From: Augochlora pura
Lineage: Eukaryota; Arthropoda; Insecta; Hymenoptera; Halictidae
Assembly: GCF_028453695.1 (NCBI RefSeq)
Contig: NC_135782.1
Span: 10,230,001-10,294,000 of the forward strand
DNA: 64,000 nucleotides
Reading direction: 5' to 3'
Below, one piece after another: positions 12,230-25,073 of the stretch. Each line of letters starts with the position of its first letter. Positions within the stretch are counted from its first letter, which is position 1. The notes beneath the pieces were generated by a model, which saw only the letters and a list, made by a program, of their open reading frames with translations, was not told the DNA's origin and did not search any database. Position numbers and translations under genes: made by a program.

Positions 12230-13140
12230 ACCACTATGTGCTAACAGAATTGATCGCTATTGTTCCTGGAATTCGTAATATTACAGAGATAAAAATACTG
12301 TGAACATTGATAATAATTGTTGCTGCAATTCGCAATATTACTGACAGGAGATCACAACTATTTCTAATAGTGGCAAGATTATGAATAAAGGAAGGGTATA
12401 TTTTGATCACAATTGTTACTAGTATTTGCAAGATTACCAATGAAAGTACTGTGAACATTAAACAACTAGCTTACTATTACTAATCTTTCAAATATCACGA
12501 ATAAAACTATTGTAGACATTGATTACAACTTTTACTAGTATTCAAAAGATCGCGAATAAAAATAGTATAAATATTGATGAAAATTATTGCTAGCATTTGT
12601 AGGGTTATCAATGAAAGTACTATAATCATTGATTAAACTTACTGCTGGCATTTGTAAAATTATCAATGACAGTACTGCGAACATTGATTAAAACTAACTG
12701 TTAATACTATTTAAAAGATTGGGAATAAAAGTACTGTGGACAATGATTGTAACTCTTAGTAGTATTTGAAAGATCATGAATAAAAATATTGATCACAACT
12801 GTTGCCAGTTTTCACAACTGTGAAAATACATAAACATTGATAATACATAAAATATTTGAAAGATCGTGTGAAAATTGATTAAAACTATTATTAGTTTTCG
12901 CTGGATCATTAACGAAAGTACTGTGAGCATTGATTACTACAAATTATATTTATAGTTTGATAAGCAATATTTACATTTGTTACAAGTAATATCAAAATCA
13001 TAAATAAACGATCTTTGAACAATGATTACAAGTATTTCTAACATTTTCAAGATTATCAATAAAAATACTATAAATATTGGTTATTATTATTATTAGTATT
13101 TGGAAGGTCCTCAATAAAAATGGCATTGCCATTAAATCAA
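12230..13140 (+). repeat. long degenerate ~60-bp tandem array
   Basis: About 13-15 diverged copies of a unit of the form ACTGTGAACATTGATTA, then a Thr/Ile-like ACTATTACTAGTATTT stretch and AAGATCATGAATAAAA. Spacing is irregular (about 55-75 bp) and identity low, so it is an old array. It is the longest repeat in the window apart from the 41.8 kb minisatellite. Confidence 0.75.
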
Positions 13141-15014
13141 TTGATCACAATTATTAATAGTAATCTAAAAATTTATACACCTCAAAAATGAAACAGTAAA
13201 TGTACATAATTCAATTTTTACTGAATATTTAAAATCGACCGTTTTGAAATTGCCATATTCCGGCCGAGAAAACTATTTATAGTCTCTGCGATTTCCTGAT
13301 CGTCTCGTTTCGCATTTTCTTTGAATTTCCTTTGACCAACAAAGAGAATCAGTTTCCAAAACAAATCATCCTAATGGCATACAAGAAAAATATAACAAAG
13401 ATTCGCATATATATTTCATCGTACGAAGCAGTCGCATGACACGTGTAACATCGTGACATACTTATATTTAGAATGCAGAAAAGTATCAACGTGAAATACG
13501 ATAGAAACAAGAAACGCCTCGAATAAATTTATAAATAATTATGCGAGCAATTGCCTGGAACATGTTCGACGAGCATCGAACGGTAATTACGGAAGAAATG
13601 TATGGAAAAGTTTTTCGACGCGACGGCAATAATTATGAGATCTCTCGCGGCAGAATTCTGCGCGATAAATCGACGCTAATTGGAAGCGCATATAATACGA
13701 ACGAAACAAATGTAAAGATCGTCGACCGCGTTGCGTTACCGTCGGCGATACCGGCGGTGACAGTCGAACGACAACAATTAATGCCATGAAATACTAATAA
13801 CAAGGGAACGAAAGGGAACAGCGGTAACACTCGGAGCGGATCGATTCAAAGGGAGCACAAATTAGGGGTAATTAATGAGCTGAATAATGGAGGAGGAGGA
13901 AGTAAGGAGGAGGAGAAATTACCGACTTCTTTTTCCGGTCTTCCCGTCGTCCGTGTAATTGTGTTTCCATTAACGACCGGCGGGTTTGCTCCGATGCGAT
14001 GTAAAAAGGAAAGCTCGGAGGCTGGAATCGTCGCGATTCCGCAGCATCGACGCTCGGATATTAGGATACGCGGACACGATCGCGCCGGAAGAGTAATGCG
14101 CCGGCGGGAACGGAAAGGCACACGCGTTGCGAAACTGTCACGATTCACGATACCGGCGGAGACCGTAAACAGGAACGGGGAATGGAAGAATCGAAATGAG
14201 ACTATCAAATAACAGAAGAGAGGGGGGCGCGCCTCCGTAGCCGAGAAAGAGTGCTGACCGAAGAAACGCGGCTACGCAATTATCATATAAATTGCTGGCT
14301 TCTTATACACCATTGTCAGTGGCTTCTACGATCTACAAACCGTTCGCAGCCAGACATTTTGTTCCGCGAGCGTTGCCTTGTATGCGGTAAATTAAAAGGA
14401 AAATCAGAAAACCAGCTCGGACATTTCCGTCGCGAGCTCCTATTGCGATGGTCAGCCAAAAAGTTTCTGGAAACAGTGTTTAATACCTCTAGCTCGATGT
14501 TGCATCAATTGTTTCGAGACTCCGTGCGTTATCTATCGCGGAACGTGACGGGAAAGTTGCATCCAAATTCGAGGAGGCGTGCCGCGATTACTTGTTGGTT
14601 ATTTCGTTTGATTTGTAGCAAGTTGCTGTCGATTTGTAATAACTTTTTAAATATCATAACTAATACATTATTTGTTAAGGAATTATAATAGTTAATTATT
14701 TCACTTTGATCTATTTTGCTGGATCTTAAATGCATATGGTTACACGTCGTCGAATTAGTCTTTTCCCTCTTTAAAATATAAGGTTAATTTTTTGTTAAAA
14801 GTTGTGATCTTAAATATACATAATTATAGATCGTTGATGTTGTCTTTTCTTTCTCTAAAATATAAGGTTAACTTTTTTTTTCATAAGTTATTTAGAAGAT
14901 TTATTCTTCGACATTCTATTTGTATCGTTGAAGAGAATAATAGTTGCTCCAGTGATGTTTTCATATATTTATTAATCAGAAAGGTATTTACATTACATTA
15001 TCTACATAAATTGT
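13141..15014. other. GC-rich island (13.5-14.6 kb) between AT-rich flanks
   Basis: 13540-14600 is CpG-rich, with an open frame of 145 codons at 14251-14688 (plus strand) that resembles no family I know and has no supporting splice signals. 14700-15010 is AT-rich and contains a ~108-bp direct duplication of AAAATATAAGGTTAA-type sequence (about 14775 and 14857). Confidence 0.35.
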
Positions 15015-15182
15015 TATAAATAATTTACATAAGTTTATTATAAATTACTTATAATATATTTATTATAAATTACTTATAAAATATTTATTATAAATTACTT
15101 ATAATATATTTATTATAAATTACTTATAAAATATTTATTATAAATTACTTATAATATATTTATTATAAATTACTTATAATAA
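15015..15182 (+). repeat. tandem repeat, ~27/54-bp AT-only unit
   Basis: Near-identical alternation of TATTTATTATAAATTACTTA with ATAATA or AAAATA. The higher-order unit is about 54 bp. High identity indicates recent expansion. Confidence 0.95.
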
Positions 15183-17360
15183 TTAACGCCATATAATCGT
15201 CAGTCATGGATCAGGCAGCTTTTTACCCAACCCTGCTCCTGAATGATTACAGCGAATTGTATAGAATAATTATTGGACTTCTCCGACGGAATGCTGGGAA
15301 AGCTATCGTCAAACGGTAAACGTCTGAGCCGACGGGCATGGCGATTGATCAGAGGAACTAAATGCTTCATTATTTTGAATACTAATGAGACCCGCTATTC
15401 GGCCGGCCCCTGGTAATTGGAATATCGCGTATTACGAAAGTTGTCGAAATATTGAGGAATTTCATGGCACTCGAGATAGAAACGCCGCGATTATTTTCAC
15501 CGTTTGAAGCGGCCCGTTCCTTGTCCTTGTTCCGTTTTTAAGCGTGCCGAATGAGTTTCCCGCGAGCATCGTTCTACTCTCGTTATCGCGCTCCTTCAGC
15601 CGACTGCAGGTATTTTATTATAATTGCGCAGTGTCCGCGATATTCAGTGAGCCGCGCGCGAAAATTTCATGAAACTAATAACGCACGTGTACAGCCCTCT
15701 CCCTCCCTCCCCCTCCCCCTCCACCTGCACCCCTTTCTTCGTCATGCTCGCTCGCCCGTGACGGCGAGCGTCAACAACGATTTTTATTCCGCCGGACTCT
15801 TTGTTCAATTGACCGGATTCCGCGTAATCAGCGAGACAACCGATTCGCGCCGTCGCGATATCAATTTTATTCGCAATATGCAACTATTGAACCCTGCGCC
15901 AGCGAGTCGGGGACGACTTGTTTCCGACAATTATCTTTCACCGTCATTTGATTGTTAATTTTAATGAACTTGTTCGATAAATTCTTCCGTTTCTGGACAC
16001 TCGTTTCCACCTCTAATTATTAACCCCTTCACTGTCGTGTCAAGAATACAACAAATTTCGTAAAACTGAAGTATTTTATTTAATTGAGTTGAAATTGCAA
16101 CAGATATGGAATATTACTTTTTCAACGTTCAAAAGTTAAAAAAATCATGATAGAGTAAAACGTTATTTTCAATTCTGAGTAAATAGTTTTGTTACAGACT
16201 GTTTAAGGACGTTTTCCGCGTGTAATGAAAAACGTGGACACAGTTCATTTGGAAAAAATGATCATGTATCCATTTACATCTGAAACTTGCCAACGTTTAT
16301 TACTCAATATTATGCGAATTCTCATATTACAATTACAAGTGAAAATGCGAATAGTTTTCCAGTAACCTGAGAGTTGTATTTTTCGATTGAATATTCGATC
16401 GTCTCGTGTTCATTAAATTGCAATTCTATATTGCGAGTCAGTATCACTGATGTTCGAATACATGTTATTAAAAATCAGCTGCTTCGATTTATTATAACTT
16501 GCGATTGTTAGAACAAACATAACCACGAGCTGGAATATGTGAACAAATATGGCAATTCAAATGACAGACACGTAGTTTAAATCAAAGATGTTCTATTACA
16601 AAAGTACTACGTATTATAATTAACTATTGTATTCTGTCCTTTATGTTTTAATTTATGTGTCGCAATAATTTCATGTCCTTATCGTAATTATATTTGTATT
16701 TACTTGTCGACGAATAGCGTTTGACCGTTGGGCCTGCAGTATAAAGATAAAAATTAATTCGATTGTGATTAGTCGTTCGCTCAACACTGAATTTATGCTA
16801 TCAAAATGACCGATTTCTTATTTACAGTTTCATGACTTTTTTATGATAAATGCTGGAATAAACTATGTTATCCTGCGTATTTTATAATAATATGCGAACC
16901 AGTTGGCTGCTTGGTAGATTCAATATTAAAGTTAAATTAATTGGATGGACTGTTGTTTACAGTCGTTTCTCGTAATGACTTATTATACAGTTACGTTGAT
17001 TAGCTTTTTTGCGACGTCAATGATCTCCCTAATAGATTTAGAAAATTCCAGTTTTTTCTATATATTCATTACTTTCGTTCATGGATTTTGGAAAGAAAAG
17101 AATCAACTTTCATTTCAAAAAAGAATAAATAACACATTTGGTGGAATGTATATGAAATATTCATCGCGGCTATAATTCGATGTTATAGAACAAGTCGTAT
17201 AATGTTTATAAAACTTGTATAATCGAGATCCTGCTTTTTAGAAAACTCAGGGTGAAAGAAGAACGCTATTGAATAGAAATCAAGTGGCGCGTCTGACCAT
17301 TACACTCCAATTCTACTTGCCATACTACAAAAGCCATGTAAACTTGTCACACCTTTCAGC
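15183..17360. other. GC-rich island then long AT-rich spacer
   Basis: 15183-15960 is GC-rich with a CT-rich tract (15698-15735) and no recognised gene. A single TTAA-plus-CCCCTTCACT end at 16020 looks like a MITE end, but I found no partner. 16030-17360 is AT-rich and otherwise featureless. Confidence 0.4.
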
Positions 17361-17700
17361 TGAATTTCCTTTAAAACAAAGGCTTAAATGAAAAAATGTC
17401 AGCCTTTCTCTTCGATTTGTATTTTCACGTCCAATCAGACCCTATCAGGTTGTACTAGTTACATTACACCCTGTATAATTATTTTATACCATAATAAAGC
17501 ATGCTCTCTCGTCTAGGACCACTGCTCAACAAAATTTCCTCTAAAACAAAGCCTTAAATGAAAAGATGTCAGCCTTTCCCTTCAACTTATTTTTGTATGT
17601 CTAATTAGACCCTATCAGGTTGTACTAGTTACATTACACCCTATATATTTATCTCATGCCATAATAAGGCGTGTATTAGTTTCTAAGCTCACTGCTCAAC
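17361..17700 (+). repeat. tandem duplication, 2 x 170 bp
   Basis: Two direct copies with an exact 170-bp period (17361-17530 and 17531-17700), followed by a few bases of a third. Each carries TTACACCCTGTATA or TTACACCCTATATA, which resembles a mariner-type terminus (ACCCTGTA). The unit may be a duplicated fragment of a non-autonomous element. Confidence 0.9.
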
Positions 17701-18710
17701 AAAATAAAATAAAACAAGTCTCACAAAGTTCTTACAGCAATCAGCTATTTAAAAAATCCCTAAACACGCGATATCGCGTGTCATCGTTCCGTTCCCCCAG
17801 ATGTCGTCCGTAGTTGCCGCCGAAAAATTTCATTCGAAAGAATAGCGCAACTGTGTCGCAGTGATAATTAATGAACTCGTTAGATCCATTCGCGCGCGCA
17901 GACAAAAATGGTGGCGGCCAGAAGCCCCAGCGACGTTGTTCGAACCATTAAAAAACAGTTACGGTCTGTTCATTACTCATCCGTTTATGGAGGCTGTCGG
18001 ACGGCGTTCGCGCGTGAAAAGAGAGCAGCTTTTTGCCTGATATATTCGGCCAACACTTTACATCGCGTCGCATTAGCCCGGGCGGCGCGGCGCGTAGCAT
18101 AAATTGTTGAGAAGATTAGGGAAGCTGCGGGTCACGCTCGGTCGCGGTGAATGAACGTGTCGGACGGGCCGGATTTCTTAATCGTTTTACTACGCGGCCG
18201 CGTTACTCACTGGCCCGAAAATAGCGCTGCCGAACACGAAAATTTCACGCCGCTTTGGATCGATGGGAACCCAAACCTGGCTTTTAACCGCTCCGCGCGC
18301 CCCTTCTTCCCGCCCCCCTCGGCCACGCCGGCCTGTCCGCCGTCGATTCTGCCCGGTGATGGCCGATCCACCAGCCTGGACACCCCCGTCGACTACACTT
18401 TAACCCCTTCCGCCGAACCTTTTTTCCGGCCAATCTCCAGCCCGCTTGCTCTCGCGCGGCCCCGGATGAATGGCGTTTGGGGGAATTGATAGACCTCCGT
18501 CGTTCGACATTCACGAACAAGGGGGGCATCGTTCGGGGGAGGGAAAAAAGCCAACGACACGCGAAAGCGGCCGGGGAAACCGGCGCTGATCGGATTTTAC
18601 ATCGGCGAATCGTCTTTCGTGACACGAATGCCTTTTCCCAACGAGCGCCTCGCTGTGACCAGAAACGGCAAAGTTGTGGCAAAATCAAACAACTTTTCGA
18701 AGTCTGATAA
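17701..18710. other. large GC-rich island
   Basis: 17760-18710 is strongly GC- and CpG-rich, including a C-rich stretch near 18300-18420. It has open frames on both strands (up to 134 codons on the minus strand) but none is recognisable. A first exon, promoter or conserved enhancer is possible; the sequence alone does not decide. Confidence 0.4.
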
Positions 18711-20411
18711 AGCGATGAGTTTTTTCTACGTTGAACGTGAAATATTGCGAAAAGTAGAATGAACAGCGTAGAGTATGTTGTATGAACATTTTTTAATTAA
18801 TTCATCTTAACAATTCATGCTAATATGTGCTATGAAAAATTCGATTTTTTGTGATATATATTTTATGATATTTATTTTGTGTTATATATATTTTTGTAGA
18901 TTTTGACACGCTCCTTTCAAATTTAGTTGCAAAATTCATCAAACCGATTTAGAATGTTCTATAACAAATCAATTTAAGTGAAAGAGATCAAGGAATTTGA
19001 ATGTTTTCATTGAAATGACTTGATAACTCGCTGACTTTTTCTCTAAATGCTGAAGAAGTAGGTTAATTTTGCGACCAAATTTTAAATTAGCTTGTCAAAG
19101 TTCACAGTAAATGATGTACAACATTGCATTAACCAACTGTAGCATTCAATAAATCACAATCTTCTTAGAATATTTCAAGTTTAACATAAATTCATAAGAT
19201 TAAAGTGAATAAAATTTTATAAATTTTACAAATAATACTGAAAATTCCGTCGAAATAAGTCGACGTAATTAAGGGTTAAAAACAAATTGAGAAAATCTTC
19301 ACACATTTCAAACAATAACAATTAATTTCTATACAAATTGTATCTTTCAGGGACTGTGACCTAGTCGTACATCAATCCATTCCAAAGAATTTTTTAATAT
19401 ACACATAACTTATCAAGATCTATAAAACGAATTCTTTAAACTGTCCTTCGAAATTCAAAGGAAAATATTAAAAACCGAGAGTTATTTACTTTTCCTTATT
19501 ACTCGAAGTAATAGCAAAGTTAACGAAAATTATTTCAGTAATAATAACATATATTTCTTTAACATAACCTTAACTTTGAACAAAATTTTACTTATTTAGC
19601 CCAATGTTAAAAAACTCATTTCATTTTAAAGGCTGTTCGAACAAATTTTACCAGGGATTGTACTAAGCCTTGACGTAGTTTGACGTAAAATCTAGAGGCC
19701 AGACAAATGGAAACAGTCGATATAGATGACAAGCGATACACGATTCCCATTGGTCCAAACGAGTAAGACACCGAGACAAAAGCAGAGAGGTCCATATCTG
19801 GCCTATAATCCCAACCGGTTTGATTTCATTGCTGATGCTATTTCATACAACAATAAATATGCCAATGTCTGGAGCAGAAATCGCTCGGACTTGGATCAGC
19901 GCCATTCGTGTCTTAAATCCTACCCCCCGTCGAGGGTTGAATGTCCTTTACCCTCTGGGATGCCGCATTCTTAGCTCTTTTTCATCGCTCCAATTCCGCG
20001 AATGCAATTATTACGATTCTGCTCGCGATGCCTGGAATCTCGTAGGCTGACTGAGTCTGTTTGCGATGAGAAATGTAAAAGGGCGATGTTAAGATTATCG
20101 TAGGGGTTGCGTAATTGTAGAATCACGGCTCTTGACAAGCTTGTTAGTTAAATTGAGGGTGGGTTTGCTCGAACGTAGTATGCAGGGTATACATATAAAT
20201 CGGCGCTAGTTGAGTCTCTTCAAGTAAAAACGTGAATGACGTACAACCATGCCAGTTGGAATTTAAGCTTAAGAAATGTTCTTTAAGTGTCATTTTGCTT
20301 ATGTCAATCTAGAAATTGGAGGCTGATGCAAATTTTTATTTTTATTAATGTTCAATTCGGTAGTATGAAAACATAGGTGAACGATGAGGGTGTAGTACGA
20401 CTTTAGTCTAC
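18711..20411. other. AT-rich spacer and mixed sequence
   Basis: 18711-19700 is AT-rich. It includes a lone TTAA-type right end (AATTAAGGGTTAA, 19264-19276) preceded by GTCGAAATAAGTCGAC, which looks like a MITE end with its palindrome; no left partner was found. 19700-20100 is of moderate GC with no identified gene. Confidence 0.4.
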
Positions 20412-20805
20412 TTTAAACTATTAGTATGAGGGAAGTGGCGCCCCGGTTACTGTGGGGTGGTCAATTACTTGAATAAGCCATATTATTTTCTAATAAGACA
20501 TATTGATTTTTAATAAGGTATATTGATTTTTATATTAAGGAATATTTACACAAAAACTATTATGTTGGTTACGTTATTATATAAAATATATTATAATATA
20601 TTCCAAACTATTACTATTAGGGTAATGGTGCCGATTATTGTGAAGTGGCTAATTGCTTGAATAAGACATATTAAAGTGTTCGATTCCCTTATTTCGTATG
20701 TTCCTGAATAAATTAATTTAATATGTCTAAATCAATAAATATAAAGTACATTATGCCTGAAAACTAAGCAAAGCCACCCCATAATGACCAATCCCACTAA
20801 ATTAT
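20412..20805. repeat. composite direct and inverted repeat, possible MITE
   Basis: AAACTATTA..GGGAAGTGG at 20412-20490 recurs diverged at 20604-20675. A reverse-complement-like segment (GCCACCCCATAATGACCAAT, 20773-20792) closes the block. This gives a partly foldback structure of about 400 bp. The superfamily is not recognised and no clear target duplication is visible. Confidence 0.4.
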
Positions 20806-23661
20806 ATTAATCCTTGCTACATACATGTTAGACCTATCAAGATAGCTTAATCAATCCATCGTCAGCGCAGATGATAAAGTAGATAAAAAAATAGGTATCA
20901 CCAAAAACTAACATGGATACATTAGAATAAAGTAGATAAAATAAAAGGACTCCAGGATACTTCAAATGAACCGTATCCCTTCGCGTTCCTTGTGCCAAAT
21001 TCCACTTTCCCTAGAGAAGGTAAAACAAGGATCCAAAGACTCTTAATCTGCAGAGACCATCAGGAGTATGGAGAGACCCTTGAAGGACCTCCGAGGATAT
21101 ACAAACGAGCATAATGAAAATCATTGTTGCAACTGTGGATAACAGGTCCTGTGGCAAAATTTTCTACTTTACCAACCGAATAAAGCTCCCTCTTCCATAA
21201 GCAAGGGTTGAAAATAGACCCTTAGAGACTTTCGGGGTGTAAGTCCGCTACTTTACCGATCTAGGAAATTGGATCACCGATGGCACGTAAGGGTGGGATC
21301 GTCATTTTATTTCTTAGATCACAAATTTAATATCATATTTGCGGTTAAATATATTTTCTTGACTCTATTATGTACATTGTTTATTCTGTATCACTTTATT
21401 TAAACGTTCTTAGAGCCATAGTTGTTTTTAAGAACAAGACGTGAGAATTTTTAATTGTTAGTTTAAAAATCCAGCAAAAACTATACTTAAGTGTTTTAAA
21501 AATATAAGGTACAGCTTACGTTTACTGTATTCTTATGATCTGATTTTAGACAACACGAAAGCTTTATTAAAAATTGCATGCTACTTGCAATGTTATCAAC
21601 AGAGTATACAATAGTATTCTCTGATACACACGAGAGGGTATACTTCGTGATTAAGTAATAATTTAACTTTCACAAATACAAAATAAGCACAATTTCTTCC
21701 TTCAACGAGAAGCGGAAGGTTCACATTTCTCTTGTAAATCGTCCACAGAAATAATTGTGACAATTGTGATAATAATTATTTTTTAAAAGTTTCGCTCTAC
21801 CTTCGGTACCTCCAAGTGTCCACAATAGAAAATTGGATGGTAAAGTTGCAAAGTAACGCAAAAAAAATTAGTATAAACATTACACAGCTAAAAATAATGA
21901 AGTTCCTGTATTCCTAAGCTTAACGATTTCAAATTAAACAATTAACACACTTTTGATGTTATTGAAACATGCACAAGTCTCGCAGAAAGCTCTATTAGCT
22001 TTTGGCAGTCAACTTTTTGGCAGTCGATAATGTCGGTAAAAGCACAAACTCCAAGGAGCTTACCGTTAGAATAAACTTACCAGCTTGCAGAGCTTGCAGA
22101 GCTTTTACCGACAGCGGTGTTATCGACACTTGGTACAAGCGAGGGAAATTTCGTTCCACCGTTATTGGGTTATTCTTATTACTGATTTAAAAGCTCGCGG
22201 AGCCGTGTCGACTCCATTGATTCGCAGATTTAATTACTCCAATTATTCCAATCAGTCGACCTTTTAAAATTCGAATCATATTTTCAGCGTTGCAGTTCCA
22301 GTTATACTCCGACATCGTACAAATGTAACAACAATTAATAGTTAGCAAACTTGTTAGTAATCCAATATTTCTCTCAAATATGACAATCGAATTAGTCGGC
22401 TTTCCCCAGAAAAATTGTTCCAAGATTAATATTAACTCTTCGCGACTACTTATCTCTTGTTCGCTGTTCATCGGCAACAAAGAGTTTAAAGATCGCCAAA
22501 CAATTGCGCTCGATGATGTTCAACTGAAAGCGAGCGAAACGATGCTGGAGCGCGCTATTACTTTTCCATTACCCCAGATCCGCCTCTTCGTTTTATTGAC
22601 AGTGTTTCGATGGCGACAAAGCATATCATTCTTGAGTGTTTTAATCAACGAAATGAAAATCTCGTTCCAACAATGACAGTGCCGGTGCCGAGCGTCGCGT
22701 CGCAACAAAAGGCGATCCATTCGGATAATAAATAACCCGTTCAACGAATTCAATACGTTATCGAAATATAAACAGGTTTCCGAGCGAGAAAAAAAAAGGG
22801 AGGAGGAAAAAAACGTTCCCCGCCCGGTGTCACAAAATCGATGTCAAGATTAATAGCATTCCGATTCATTTCACTGATATCCCCAGTCAGCGGCACGCGA
22901 AAACATCGTTACGGAAACGTGGCGAAATAAATTAGTAATCCATTTCTTTTATCTCGCGTTGCCGCGTTCAGACGTATCGCTTGCGCGAATTCAAATTAAA
23001 TTTCGTGCTTCGAATGATCGCGACGATAACCGGTGGCTTAATCGGTTTTTCTCGTTTACTGCGTGTTATTCTTTTTTTTTCTTCTTTTTTTTTAGTCACT
23101 CCATTACCGTTCTCGTAGATTACATCCATTATGTTGCTTTACCATAAACGATTCAATCAAGCATTCCGCTAAATACAATGGTTAGCAAAACTTTCCCTTT
23201 CCCGCATATTTCGCGCTCGAAAAAGTTCGACTGCGTGGGCATTCTAAACTAAAAGTTCTCTACAACTTTCGTTGCTCATTTATTTATTTATTTATTTTTG
23301 CAGGAGATGTTGAATTTTGTAATAAACACGACAAAATCCGCTTGCATATTCTATGTACATAATTCTTTCAATTTTGCAGATTACTTGAGTAGTTTTTCTT
23401 CATTGTTTAATGTTTCTACCGCAGTTTCAAAACACTACAAATTTTATATTTTATAAAACTAATCTCGTCTTCCTTCCTTTGTATTTTTTATTACTTATAT
23501 TTTAATTATATTTTCATTGCTACTTCTTATTTCAATAAAAACACAAACAGCGTGGTCCCTTATTTAAAAAGGTCTACAGAATATTCCATAATTTCAGCAG
23601 TCCAAAATAACAAATAATTTAAAAAAGATAACCGACTAGATACAAAATTGTTACGGGGTGT
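20806..23661. other. spacer, mixed composition
   Basis: Nothing is identified at 20806-21300 (moderate GC), 21300-21990 (AT-rich) or 21990-22960 (moderate GC, short frames only). Poly-T/poly-A tracts occur near 22789 and 23072-23092, and a (TTTA)n run near 23278-23297. No gene called. Confidence 0.4.
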
Positions 23662-23974
23662 TTAACCCTTTGCACTCCTATGTCGAGTGTGACTCGACAT
23701 TAGTTTTTATCTCAGGAGCTCCATTGTCAAGTCCCACTCGACATTATTTCATGTCCAAATAAATAGATGTCGAGGTTAAAGATATCATACTCTTGAAAAT
23801 TTCGAAATATGACAATAGCGTAAATAAAACCGGTGTTTAAGTGAATTTGTTTCAACCTTTATTTATTTGAATTGCCTTATCTTTTAGTTAAAATAAATAT
23901 CAAATAAAACACTTAAAAGCGTTGGGAGCTGCTGGGAACGAAATCGAAATAAAATTCGGAGTGCGAAGGGTTAA
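23662..23974. mobile_element. TTAA MITE related to the 44.8 kb piggyBac remnant
   Basis: 313 bp between TTAA at 23662-23665 and 23971-23974. The ends match at 16 of 17 positions (TTAACCCTTTGCACTCC and TTAACCCTTCGCACTCC). A subterminal hairpin TGTCGAGTGTGACTCGACA lies at 23681-23699, with a diverged second CAAGTCCCACTCGACAT copy following. Its outer ~40 bp align with the left end of the element at 44776. This links the MITE to a transposase-bearing relative. Confidence 0.85.
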
Positions 23975-24619
23975 AGATTAAGTCTTCCGTAATAAATATA
24001 AATTGCAACAATTCGGTTCTTTAATCGGGGGAAAAAAAGAGCGCGTCATCTTGTTTCCATCGAGCGGCGATAAAGCACTGCCACGAATCATTTCGGTGGA
24101 ACGCGGTAAAATTAAGAAGCAGTCGATATCATGCCCCCGAGGGTGTCTGAAGGCGGCGTGAGAACGCGCGATTAAACCCACCATAATTTATGGTGCGAAT
24201 GTCCTCGCTGGGCCACGGTGCTGAACTTTCTTCGTATGTAGGTTATCGGGTAATAGACGGTCGGTCAACTTTTTCCATCTATTTCCATTTTCGTTACTTG
24301 ATGCATGCGCCTCCGACGGCGAGATATTTTCATGGCTGGGCGGACGTGACACTGATAGCACGTAACATAATTTCAGGAGATAAAAGCTGCATTTCCAAGC
24401 CAATTAAACTACGTAGTTTCCAATCAGTCTGAAAAATCCCGGTCCTTTTTCGGACGGCAAACGTACCTCAACGCGGTCCTCTTTTCTACGAGGGTCGACT
24501 CTAAATTGTTCACCTTTGTTGGCGCAAATGAAATTTGGACTTGCAATTTTTCTATCCATTAACACGTTTATTGTATCTGCCTTATTAAATATATCGTATT
24601 TCACCAATGAAAAAACTTT
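23975..24619. other. conserved-looking island
   Basis: 24000-24560 is of balanced to GC-rich composition, unique, and without a recognised frame. A TTAACACGTTTATTG word at 24560 resembles the 6328 MITE end, but no partner was found. Confidence 0.35.
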
Positions 24620-25073
24620 GACCAATTTGTGAAATTTTCGGAAAAAAATCATACGAACCAAAATATGAATAATATTTACAAAATTCAAAACATATCATAT
24701 TAAGAAATAAAGAGAGAATAAAGTAATGCTAATTGTATTTAAATATCTGTCAAAAATCATATGGATAACATAAATATAAAACAGTATGAAAAAGAGAAAA
24801 ATCGATTCTCTTTGAATCGATTTACCTTGACCAATTTGTCAAATGATGGGAAAAATCATAAGAATAAAAGTAAGAATAATATTTACGAAATTCAAAACAT
24901 AGCATACTGAAAAATAAAGAGAGAATAAAGTAATGCTAATTGTATTTAAATATATGTCGAAAAACATATATTAAATATATGTGTAAAAAACACATATTAA
25001 ATGTATGTGTAAAAAACACATGAATAACATAAATATAAAACGGTATGAAAAAGAGAAAAATCGATTCTCTTTT
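24620..25073 (+). repeat. tandem duplication (~209 bp and ~245 bp)
   Basis: The block GACCAATTTGT..ATCGATTCTCTTT at 24620-24828 is repeated at 24829-25073. The second copy is longer because an inner palindromic word (ACATATTAAATATATGTGTA) is itself tandemly amplified at about 24966-25023. No coding content. Confidence 0.9.

Noticed and set aside
16020..16040. Lone TTAACCCCTTCACT MITE-like end
   Set aside because: No right end with a matching inverted sequence found downstream.
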